Of a stretch of DNA of 64,000 bases, positions 34,776-42,778 are shown in pieces. This DNA comes from an uncultured Bacteroidia bacterium (GTDB lineage Bacteria > Bacteroidota > Bacteroidia > Bacteroidales > UBA932), in the NCBI GenBank assembly GCA_902794005.1, contig CADBFO010000003.1, positions 1-64,000 on the forward strand, read 5' to 3'. Under the pieces are notes generated by a model that saw nothing but the letters and a program-made list of their open reading frames with translations, did not search any database and was not told the DNA's origin. The position numbers and the translations under genes are program-made. Numbering within the stretch: position 1 is the stretch's first letter; every line of letters starts with the position of its first letter.

Positions 34776-36170
34776 ATGAAAAAGTTTTCATCCCTGCTTG
34801 TCGGCCTGGCCTTTTTGGCCGCCTGCGCCCCGAAATCGGAACTCCGGGAACCGCTTGTTAAACTCCATGAAGGCCGCGAAGCGATTGCGGCCGGGGAATT
34901 CGGTTACAACCCCATCTGCCCGATGGGCGTGTATATGGCAGATCCCAGCGCCAAGGTCATGGGCGGTAAACTGTACGTGGCCTGTTCGCTGGACCTGGGC
35001 TTGGACCAGTGGTGCTCGGCCTATCACCATCTCCTCTCCACGGAGGACCTGAAGCATTGGACGCTGCACACCAACGTACTGGCCACCAAAGGCCCTTATG
35101 ACGCGGTCTCCTACAGCGATGCCGATTTGTATGCCCCCGACATCGTCGAAAAGGACGGAAAGTACTATATGTACTACGACCTCTCGGAATGGACGGAGGG
35201 CGTCGCGGTGGCAGATTCTCCCGCCGGACCGTACCGGGACGGCGTGCAGATTGGCGATATCCGGGGCATCGACCCGTGCGTGTTCATCGACGATGACGGA
35301 CAGGCCTATTATTTCTGGGACCAGTTCAGCGCCCGGGGGGCCAAGCTCAACGACGATATGGTCACGCTGGACATGTCCACCCTGCACGAAGGCCTTGTTA
35401 CGGAAGACGAGCATTTCTTCCACGAGGGCAGTTTCGTCTTCAAGCGTGACGGCTGGTATTACTATGTGTATGCCGATGTGAGCCGTCAGGACATGCCCAC
35501 CTGCATCGGCTATTCCATGTCCCGGAACGTCTTCGGCCCCTACGAATACAAGGGCGTGATTGTGGACAGTGGCGGCTGTGACCCCGATGTATGGAACAAC
35601 CACGGTTCCGTGGTGGAGTTTAACGGGCAGTGGTATGTGCTGTACCACCGTTCCACCCACCACTCAAGCAAGCTCCGCAAGGCTTGCATCGAGCCCATCA
35701 CCTTCAACGAGGACGGCACCATCAATGAGGTGGAAATGACCTCCCAGGGGGCTGGAGGCCCCATCCCGGCGAAGAGTACCATCGACGCTGCAAGAGCATG
35801 CCTGTTCAATGGCGGCCCGCATGTACATCTGATGGAAGGCCGTAGCGACCGCGAGGTTATCGCCGGCGTCCTGGACGGCAGCAAGGCTGCCTGGAAATAT
35901 ATTGACTTCCCCTCCGGGCTCAAAAAGTTCATCATCCGGGTGCGCGCCCTTGCCGGCGGTCACATCAATGTCCACCAGGACCAGACCTTCCACGGGGTGA
36001 TAGCCTCGGTGGACGTTCCGGCCGGGAAGGGAGAATGGATTACCCTGGAATGCGATGTGGAGGATGTCAAGGAAGGCCCTCAGGCTCTCTGGCTCACCTT
36101 CTCGGGAGACTGGGGCTCCTGGAGGAGTCCGATTGAACTCTTTGAGATAGACTGGTTCCGCTTTGAATAA
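34776..36170 (+). CDS. GH43 glycosidase with C-terminal CBM6-like domain
   Basis: 464 residues, lipobox FLAAC (Cys 17). The five-bladed propeller (about 45-325) shows YMADPSAKVMGGKLYV (base Asp), ADLYAPDIVEKDGKYYMYY, GIDPCVFIDDDGQAYYFW (pKa-modulating Asp region) and EGSFVFKRDGWYYYVYAD (acid Glu). Residues about 345-464 are a CBM6-type beta-sandwich (KKFIIRVRALAGGHINVHQDQ, ESPIELFEIDWFRFE-like end). GH43 enzymes of this layout release arabinofuranose, xylose or galactose. The exact sugar is not clear. Confidence 0.9.
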   Translation: MKKFSSLLVGLAFLAACAPKSELREPLVKLHEGREAIAAGEFGYNPICPMGVYMADPSAKVMGGKLYVACSLDLGLDQWCSAYHHLLSTEDLKHWTLHTNVLATKGPYDAVSYSDADLYAPDIVEKDGKYYMYYDLSEWTEGVAVADSPAGPYRDGVQIGDIRGIDPCVFIDDDGQAYYFWDQFSARGAKLNDDMVTLDMSTLHEGLVTEDEHFFHEGSFVFKRDGWYYYVYADVSRQDMPTCIGYSMSRNVFGPYEYKGVIVDSGGCDPDVWNNHGSVVEFNGQWYVLYHRSTHHSSKLRKACIEPITFNEDGTINEVEMTSQGAGGPIPAKSTIDAARACLFNGGPHVHLMEGRSDREVIAGVLDGSKAAWKYIDFPSGLKKFIIRVRALAGGHINVHQDQTFHGVIASVDVPAGKGEWITLECDVEDVKEGPQALWLTFSGDWGSWRSPIELFEIDWFRFE

Positions 36171-36180
36171 TTGTAAAAAT

Positions 36181-37731
36181 ATGAGAAACCTTTTCCTGAT
36201 GCTTCTTGCCTTTCTGGCCGCCTCTTGCATCCGGCGGCAGCCCGCCGTGGTGCCGGCCTGGCAGGAGGGATGGGGTGACCAGGGCAACGGAACGTATATC
36301 AATCCCGTCCTGAATGCCGATTTCTCGGATCCGGACGCTATCCGGGTAGGGGATACCTACTATATGGTGGCATCCGATTTCCATTTTCTGGGCATGCAAA
36401 TCCTGCAGTCCAAGGATTTGGTGAATTGGGAGTACCTCACCCACTTGTATTCCCGTTTTGACTATCCCGGCTGGGAAACCAACGAGCGTTATTCCGGGGG
36501 CTCCTGGGCGCCCAGCATCCGCTATCATAACGGTCTCTTTTATGTCTATTTCTGCACGCCGGATGAAGGCCTCTTCATGACCAGCGCCCCCGCACCGGAA
36601 GGCCCTTGGGCCCCGCTCCACTGCGTAAAGGAAGTGTGGCACTGGGAAGACCCCTGTCCTTTCTGGGACGAAGACGGGCAGGCCTATCTGGGACACAGCG
36701 TATGGGGTGCCGGCCCTATCATTCTCCACAAGATGTCTCCCGACGGGAAACAGCTTCTGGACGAGGGCGAAGTGGTGTACCGCGGCCCGGTGGCCGAGGG
36801 AACCAAGATTCATAAGATGAACGGATACTACTATCTGAGCATCCCCGAAGGCGGCGTCGGCGGCGGTGTACAGGTGATTCTCCGCTCCACTTCCCTCTAT
36901 GGCCCGTATGAGAAGCGGGTGGTGCTGGAGCAGGGTTCTACTCCGATCAACGGCCCGCATCAGGGAGCCATTGTGGATACCCCCGAAGGGGAGTGGTGGT
37001 TCCTCCACTTCCAGGATACGCCCGTGCTGGGCCGTGTAGTCCATCTGCAGCCCATGCATTGGCAGGAAGACTGGCCTGTGATGGGCGTGGACATCGACCG
37101 GAACGGGATTGGAGAGCCGGTTTACTGCTGGAAAAAGCCGGCCGGTCTTAAGACGGCTCCCTCCTACCCGGCCACGTCGGACGTTTTTTCCGCTCCTACC
37201 CTCGGTGCCCAGTGGCAGTTCAACCACAACCCGGTTCCGGAAGGGTGGTCCCTTACGGAGAACCCCGGGAAGCTTACCTGTCACGCCCTGAAGGCTTCCT
37301 CGTTCCGGGATGCCCGCAATACCCTGAGCCAGAAGCTCTTTGGCTACAAGGGAACCGTAACGGTGAAACTGGATACCCGCCATTTCGAGGAAGGCTGCCG
37401 GGCGGGCCTCTCCGTCATGGGCTCGATCATGCCCACCCTGGGCGTCAAGTTGGAAGGAGGCCGGCGCAGCCTTTATCTGGCGGCCGATGACGGGACGGAG
37501 TCCACCGTCCAGGCCCTCAAGGGCCATTCGGCCTTCCTCCGCTTCACCTATGACGCTCCGGCCGAATCCTTCCGGTTCTATTACTCCCCGGACGGAAAGG
37601 CCTTCCAACCGGTTGGAGAGCCCTTCGGCTGTTACAGGGCCAATTGGAAAGGTGTGCGCCCCGCCATCTATTCCTTCAATGTAAACGATGACGGCGGTTC
37701 GGCTGTGTTTGATGATTTTACCGTTCAATGA
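36181..37731 (+). CDS. GH43 glycosidase with beta-xylosidase-type C-terminal domain
   Basis: 516 residues from the ATG at 36181 (MRNLFLMLLAFLAASC, Cys 16). GH43 motifs: NPVLNADFSDPDAIRVGDTY (base Asp), SGGSWAPSIRYHNGLFYVYF, WEDPCPFWDEDGQAYL, and EGTKIHKMNGYYYL (acid Glu). Residues about 335-516 form the concanavalin-like second domain of beta-xylosidase-like GH43s (LGAQWQFNHNPVPEGWSL). It is distinct in domain layout from the GH43 just upstream, suggesting a different linkage. The gap to that gene is 10 bp. Confidence 0.9.
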   Translation: MRNLFLMLLAFLAASCIRRQPAVVPAWQEGWGDQGNGTYINPVLNADFSDPDAIRVGDTYYMVASDFHFLGMQILQSKDLVNWEYLTHLYSRFDYPGWETNERYSGGSWAPSIRYHNGLFYVYFCTPDEGLFMTSAPAPEGPWAPLHCVKEVWHWEDPCPFWDEDGQAYLGHSVWGAGPIILHKMSPDGKQLLDEGEVVYRGPVAEGTKIHKMNGYYYLSIPEGGVGGGVQVILRSTSLYGPYEKRVVLEQGSTPINGPHQGAIVDTPEGEWWFLHFQDTPVLGRVVHLQPMHWQEDWPVMGVDIDRNGIGEPVYCWKKPAGLKTAPSYPATSDVFSAPTLGAQWQFNHNPVPEGWSLTENPGKLTCHALKASSFRDARNTLSQKLFGYKGTVTVKLDTRHFEEGCRAGLSVMGSIMPTLGVKLEGGRRSLYLAADDGTESTVQALKGHSAFLRFTYDAPAESFRFYYSPDGKAFQPVGEPFGCYRANWKGVRPAIYSFNVNDDGGSAVFDDFTVQ

Positions 37732-37844
37732 AGCGTAGAATATAAATAGTTGATAATTAATTATTTATGAAAAGCAGCTTAGCCTGGTTTACCTACACGA
37801 TTTTGCGCAAATTGCTCATTGTCAGCTGCTTGTGCTCTACGGCC
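37731..37844 (+). repeat. Duplicated gene leader, copy 2
   Basis: Second copy of the leader at 28592-28705, again starting at the stop codon of the gene before. It drives the truncated gene at 37767. Confidence 0.7.
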
Positions 37845-38054
37845 CTATGGGCCGCTTTCCCGGCCGATGCTCAGGAAATCGACCTTCGGCATCCGGAGTC
37901 GCTGTCCCCTTATATTTTCGGACATAACCTGGAGCATACCCGGGCGGCCGTGAACGGAGGCCTCAGTGCCCAGATGCTGCAAAACCGGAAATTCGCCGGC
38001 AAGCCGTCCCGGAACCAGGGGCTGGCCCTGATCCGTATTCGTCTGAAAAAATAG
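37767..38054 (+). pseudogene. Truncated glycosidase remnant (GH51-like N-terminus)
   Basis: 95 codons. A signal-like start (ILRKLLIVSCLCSTALWA) is followed by IDLRHPESLSPYIFGHNLEHTR and GGLSAQMLQNRKFAGKPS, which resembles the start of alpha-L-arabinofuranosidase-type glycosidases (the SPYIFG and GLSAQMLQNRKF stretch). The match stops near residue 85; the last ten residues (LALIRIRLKK) look like read-through of noncoding sequence before the stop at 38054. The rest of the enzyme is missing and no continuation is found in other frames before the next gene at 38062. An internal deletion joining the start of the gene to the leader of the next one explains this best. Family placement rests on about 40 residues and is tentative. 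Confidence 0.6.
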
Positions 38055-38061
38055 AAAGCCT

Positions 38062-39942
38062 ATGAGAAACAGTTTGATAATCAGTTGTCTGTGTTTTTTG
38101 GTCGCGATGTCCTGTACGCAAAGGCAGGAGACTCCGGAAGGAGACCTGATGAGCGACACCTGGGTGGCTACGGATGCCCTGGGACGGCAGATGCCGCTGC
38201 CTCAGGACGTGGGCCCGGTGAAGGAGGGCCCTCACTTTGCCGGCATCTTCTACATTACCTGGCACGGCGCCGGGAATCATAACCTGTCCGGCCCCTATAC
38301 GGATGTGACCAAAATCCTGCAGGAGGACCCGTCTGCCCGGCTGGACGCCCATCATCCGCTGTGGAAGTACGGTTCCTATCACTGGGGAGAGCCGGAGGCC
38401 GGTTATTTCCTGAGCCAGGACACCTGGCTCATGCGGCGGGACCTTTCCATGCTGCAGGATGCCGGCATCGACGTGCTCATCCTGGACGTTACCAACGGCG
38501 TCTGTTACTGGGATGAATGGGAACTGCTCCTGAGCACCATGGAGAAGATGCGCGCGGAAGGCAACCGCACGCCGCAGTTTACCTTCTGGTCCTACAACAA
38601 CAATCCCGTGAAGGTGGTGACGCAGCTTTATGAGCGGTATTACAAGGCCGAAAAATACAAGGACCTCTGGTTCCTTTGGGACGGAAAGCCCCTTCTTCTG
38701 TACAATGCCGACCCTTCCATCGATGCCAACGGCAATTACACCGCGCAGAAGGATGACTATCCGGCCGAAATCTTCGACTTCTTTACCCTCCGGAACATGT
38801 GGTGGGGCTATTATGCCTGGGGGGCCGAGCATGAGCATTCCGAGATTCCCCGGTATGTGGGCACGGAAGACAACTGGAGTTTCGGCTACAGCATGGACGA
38901 TGAAAAGGTGAAGCGGATGCTCCCCGAAGAGCTGGCTTCCAAGCACCTCGGGAAAGTGGAGGAATGCGCCGTTACGCCCGCCCAGCATTCCCTGGGCATG
39001 GCCGGGGCCCACATGGGCGTCGGCAAGTCCTGGACGCGGGCAGGCGGAGAGCCGGCCCTGAACGAGAGGGACCTGCCCGAGGATGAAAGCCTGTCCGGCC
39101 TGGGCCTTTATTTCCAGGAGCGCTGGGAAGACGCCCTGGCGGTGGATCCGCCTTTCATCTACCTGAACGACTGGAACGAGTGGACGGCCGGAAAATACAA
39201 CTTCGGGGACACCTGGTTCATGGGCCGCGAGAACAGCCCGTTCGCCTTTGTGGACCAGTACAATGCCGAATTCAACCGCACCATCCAGCCCATGAAGGGC
39301 GGCTATACGGACAATTATTACATGCAGATGGCCCGGAACATCCGCCGCTACAAAGGTGCCCGTCCCATTCCGGTAAACAAGGGCTTCCAGACCATCCGGG
39401 TGGACGGCTCGTTCAAGGACTGGGACAAGGTGAAGGTAACCTACCGCGACACGCGCGGGGATACGGCCTGGCGGGATGCCGACGGCTATGCCGGCCTGCA
39501 TTATACCGACACTTCGGGCCGAAACGATATCATCGAAGCCAAGGTGGCCATCGACCGGAAAGGGAGCGTGCATTTCTTTGCGAAAACGACGGCCGACATC
39601 ACCTCTTCCGAAGGCCCCGACTGGATGCTCCTTCTTCTAGACGCCGATCAGGATGCCTCCACAGGCTGGCACGGGTACGATTTCGTGGTGAACAGAATCC
39701 CCGGCCGGCTTATGGCGTGGAACGGCACCGGATGGTCTCCTGTGGCCGATATTCCCTACGCCGTCTCCGGAAACGGTCTGGAACTTTCCATCCCGATGGA
39801 GCTCCTGCACCTGGGCGGAAGTGCCGTAAGCTTCGACTTCAAATGGGCCGACAACTGCGGACCGCTGGAAGACCCCATGTTCCTCGCCGGCGACGCCGCC
39901 CCCAACCGCCGCTTCAATTACCGTTTTATCTGGAAACGCTGA
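38062..39942 (+). CDS. GH71/GH99-like barrel protein with C-terminal CBM9-like domain
   Basis: 626 residues, lipobox VAMSC (Cys 18). Residues about 55-430 look like a TIM barrel: HFAGIFYITWHGAGNHN, DLSMLQDAGIDVLILDVTNG, FTFWSYNNNPVKVV, WDGKPLLLYNAD and FIYLNDWNEWTAGKY. The IDVLILDVTNG strand and NDWNEW strand mirror the WbsX-like protein at 32562, so the active site may lie there. Residues about 445-626 resemble a CBM9/DOMON-type sandwich (IRVDGSFKDWDKVKVTYRD, WMLLLLDADQDASTGWHGYDF). I do not recognise a characterised family. It starts 7 bp after the truncated gene and its signal (LIISCLCFLV) resembles the duplicated leader peptide. Confidence 0.65.
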   Translation: MRNSLIISCLCFLVAMSCTQRQETPEGDLMSDTWVATDALGRQMPLPQDVGPVKEGPHFAGIFYITWHGAGNHNLSGPYTDVTKILQEDPSARLDAHHPLWKYGSYHWGEPEAGYFLSQDTWLMRRDLSMLQDAGIDVLILDVTNGVCYWDEWELLLSTMEKMRAEGNRTPQFTFWSYNNNPVKVVTQLYERYYKAEKYKDLWFLWDGKPLLLYNADPSIDANGNYTAQKDDYPAEIFDFFTLRNMWWGYYAWGAEHEHSEIPRYVGTEDNWSFGYSMDDEKVKRMLPEELASKHLGKVEECAVTPAQHSLGMAGAHMGVGKSWTRAGGEPALNERDLPEDESLSGLGLYFQERWEDALAVDPPFIYLNDWNEWTAGKYNFGDTWFMGRENSPFAFVDQYNAEFNRTIQPMKGGYTDNYYMQMARNIRRYKGARPIPVNKGFQTIRVDGSFKDWDKVKVTYRDTRGDTAWRDADGYAGLHYTDTSGRNDIIEAKVAIDRKGSVHFFAKTTADITSSEGPDWMLLLLDADQDASTGWHGYDFVVNRIPGRLMAWNGTGWSPVADIPYAVSGNGLELSIPMELLHLGGSAVSFDFKWADNCGPLEDPMFLAGDAAPNRRFNYRFIWKR

Positions 39943-39946
39943 TATC

Positions 39947-42778
39947 ATGAAAAAGGGAGTCTTCTTGCTTTTGACATTTCTGGGTTTTTCCGCCGCGGCC
40001 GCCGCGCAGACAGCCACCACTTTCGAGATGCGTTATTTCACCCCGGACGCCAAGGCCGACGGCGTGACGGACTTCCACGGGGAAACCGAGTGGTTCACAA
40101 CGCCCCAGCGCGTGGAGATGCTGGGAAAATATGCCCGCTACGCTTCCCGCTTCTGGGGAGACCCCGGCCTGGACACGCCTCTTTTTGAAGAGGCCAAGGT
40201 AGCCGATGCCCTTTCCCGCATCAAGCCGCAGCCGCTCACGACGGTACGCCGGACTATCCCTCTGGAGCAGTGGCGGGCCGTGGGCTACAAGAAAGGCAAG
40301 GAGGCCGATGTGGCGCGCCGCCACCGGGCCTGGACGGCCGGCGGTGCGTGGATCGAGGCCGGCGCCCTGGTACTGGATGGAACCACGGCCGCTCCGTTGC
40401 GTGACACCCTGTACTGGCGCTTCCGGCTCAAGGCAAGCCTTGCCCGGGCTTCCGTCGGCCTGGTGGTCCGCCTGGCTCATCCGGACGGAAGCCTTACCGA
40501 AGTTGCCGTTCCGGCCCTGCGCGATTTTGAACTCTACGGCTCTGTCCCGGATGGTGCTCTCTTTCTTTCCTCCGGCGGAAAAACCCTGCAGGAACTGTCT
40601 CTGAAGGCGGCTGTATGCGGTTTGTCCCTTTCCGGAAAGACGGCCGTTGAGGCCGTTTCCCTCTACAGCTTTGTCCGGCGCGGAGAGGATTCCGCCACTT
40701 CGTATTGGAGCGAGATGGTCTTCGAGGAAGACTTTGAGCCGGTCCCTTCCCTCGAAGGCTGGCAGGAAAGCGCTTATGACGATTCGGCCTGGGAAACGGT
40801 GACCCTTCCTTCGGCCCATGGCGGAGCCTCGCAGGCGGGAGAGGACTATTATCTCCGCACCCGCGTGAAGGCCGAGGCGTTCTCGCAGGCTTTCCTGCAT
40901 CTGGATGCGCTGGACCCCGCCGGGGAGGTGTGGATCAACGGACAACCCGTGGCTGTCCTCAAGGGCCGCACGCCCTACCTTCTGGATGTGGCGGAATACC
41001 TGCATCCCGGAAAGGAAAACCTCATTGCCGTAAAAGTAAAGCCTTTCCATACCGACCAGACCGTATTCCACGCTCCTTCGGATCACCACTTCGGCTGGTT
41101 CCTGGGAGAAGCCTCGCTCCTTCTGACGGACACCCCCAACCGCATTGCGGATGTCTATTCCTGCACAGCCTCCTTGAAGGAGGAAGCGGTTCAGCATCAC
41201 AGGATTACCCTCAGGAGAGAGGGGTACGACTTCTTCTCCGGCCGGCTGTGCATCCGCTATAGCCCGTGGTTCCCGGAGCAGGGCGCTGTTGTCGCGGAGG
41301 AGGAGTTTCCCGTGGAACTGCGTCCCCGGGTGGACAATGTGATTGAGCACGATGTAGCTGTGAAGGACCCCGCCCTCTGGAGTCCGGAGAATCCGCAGCT
41401 TTATAAATTGGAAGTAATCCTGAAAGACGCGGAGGGAAAACCCATTGACGACTGCGTGCTCACCACCGGCATCCGCCTCATCGAACAAAAGGCGGGGGTG
41501 CTGTATGTCAATCATCGGCCCGAAGTGCTGGGCGGAGGGCAGATTTTCGGTTACCGCCTGCCGCTGGAAACGGTGGCCCGCACGGTTTACTGCCCCCTCC
41601 CGGAGCAGCTGATGCAGGAGCTCCTGATGGCCAAGTGCCTGGGAAACCTTCTCCGCATCCATGTCCATGCCCGTACGCTGTCCCCGGAAGGCACCAACGA
41701 CCCGCGCCTGGCCCGCTGGGCCGACCAGCTGGGCCTGTACCTGATCTGGCAGACACCGGCCTGGACGCGGGAAGGGGAGGGCTGGAACGTGGACATCGGC
41801 CATTATCCCGTGTATATGCGGGAGGTGTACAACCATCCCTCCATCGTGATGTGGGAGGCGGGCAACCATCCCAACTGGTTTCACCGCCATGGGCCTCGCG
41901 AAACGCAGGACTACATGGCCGCCATCATTCCCGCCATCGCCAACACGGACAGCAGCCGGCTCATTTCTCCCACCACGGCCTGGGATGCCACGCATTATGG
42001 CAATTATGAAGGGACGGTGGATTTGGAAGGGAACCCCCTGGAACCGGAACCCTGGCTCATGCATCCCATGATGACCCGCGGCGTCCAGGACAGCTACTCG
42101 GGCTATGACAATCCCTGGAGCGAAATCCGTAACATGCCCAGACCCTGGGCCAAATGGACCCTGGAAGCCAAGGATTTAGGTTACTACAATTTCGAGCACG
42201 AGGAGTCCATCGGCATGCCCAACTGGTCGCTGGCCCGGAAGGAGCCCTGGTACCGGATAGACTCTTACGAAAAGAATTACGAGGACGGAAACATCGGCAC
42301 CCGGCTCACTTTCGACCAGTGGCGGGAAAGCCAGGCCTACCAGGCCTTCGGCGCCTGGGAGAGCATGAAAATGCAGCTTTTGATGGGAACCAGCGGTTTC
42401 TCTTGGTGCTCCTTGGAGTCCGGCCCCAACATGTTCACCTACCAGAAGCCGCTGGTGGATGCCTTCCGCGTGCCCAAACTGGCTTTCCATGCCAACCGGA
42501 TGGCCTTCCAGCGCCTTTGGGCGGCCAGCGACAACGTGGATACGGTGTATGGTCCCGGAGATGCCGTCACGCCGGCGGTCTTCAATCTGGACGGCGCTTG
42601 CACGGTGCGGCTGGAGGTGCAGTTGCAGGACGAGAGGGGAAAGATTCTGGAGAGGAAGGTCTTCAAAAGTGTGGAAATCCCCGCCGGACGCAGCGTAACC
42701 CGCCTGGAGCCTTTCCGTTTCCGCACGCATCGTCCGGGCTGTTATTTCATTGTCTATCAAATAAACGTCACGAAATGA
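39947..42778 (+). CDS. GH2-like protein with altered acid/base motif
   Basis: 943 residues with a Sec signal (to AAAQ, about 21). Layout is that of GH2: N-terminal beta-domains with YYLRTRVKAEAFSQAFLHLDALDPAGEVWINGQ (about 300-330), an Ig-like domain (WSPENPQLYKLEVIL), and a barrel. In the barrel the place of the usual GNE acid/base is taken by VMWEAGNHPNWFH (about 631-643), so the Glu is replaced by His. A candidate nucleophile region is YYNFEHEESIGMPNWS. Residues 20-150 at the start are not recognisable. It is either a GH2 relative with relocated acid/base or an inactive binding version. It overlaps the next gene by 4 bp (ATGA). Confidence 0.72.
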   Translation: MKKGVFLLLTFLGFSAAAAAQTATTFEMRYFTPDAKADGVTDFHGETEWFTTPQRVEMLGKYARYASRFWGDPGLDTPLFEEAKVADALSRIKPQPLTTVRRTIPLEQWRAVGYKKGKEADVARRHRAWTAGGAWIEAGALVLDGTTAAPLRDTLYWRFRLKASLARASVGLVVRLAHPDGSLTEVAVPALRDFELYGSVPDGALFLSSGGKTLQELSLKAAVCGLSLSGKTAVEAVSLYSFVRRGEDSATSYWSEMVFEEDFEPVPSLEGWQESAYDDSAWETVTLPSAHGGASQAGEDYYLRTRVKAEAFSQAFLHLDALDPAGEVWINGQPVAVLKGRTPYLLDVAEYLHPGKENLIAVKVKPFHTDQTVFHAPSDHHFGWFLGEASLLLTDTPNRIADVYSCTASLKEEAVQHHRITLRREGYDFFSGRLCIRYSPWFPEQGAVVAEEEFPVELRPRVDNVIEHDVAVKDPALWSPENPQLYKLEVILKDAEGKPIDDCVLTTGIRLIEQKAGVLYVNHRPEVLGGGQIFGYRLPLETVARTVYCPLPEQLMQELLMAKCLGNLLRIHVHARTLSPEGTNDPRLARWADQLGLYLIWQTPAWTREGEGWNVDIGHYPVYMREVYNHPSIVMWEAGNHPNWFHRHGPRETQDYMAAIIPAIANTDSSRLISPTTAWDATHYGNYEGTVDLEGNPLEPEPWLMHPMMTRGVQDSYSGYDNPWSEIRNMPRPWAKWTLEAKDLGYYNFEHEESIGMPNWSLARKEPWYRIDSYEKNYEDGNIGTRLTFDQWRESQAYQAFGAWESMKMQLLMGTSGFSWCSLESGPNMFTYQKPLVDAFRVPKLAFHANRMAFQRLWAASDNVDTVYGPGDAVTPAVFNLDGACTVRLEVQLQDERGKILERKVFKSVEIPAGRSVTRLEPFRFRTHRPGCYFIVYQINVTK

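Noticed and set aside
37801..37814. Palindrome TTTGCGCAAA inside the truncated gene as a regulator site
   Set aside because: It encodes Ile-Leu-Arg-Lys of the shared leader peptide and is not conserved as a palindrome in the other leader copy, so coding use explains it.
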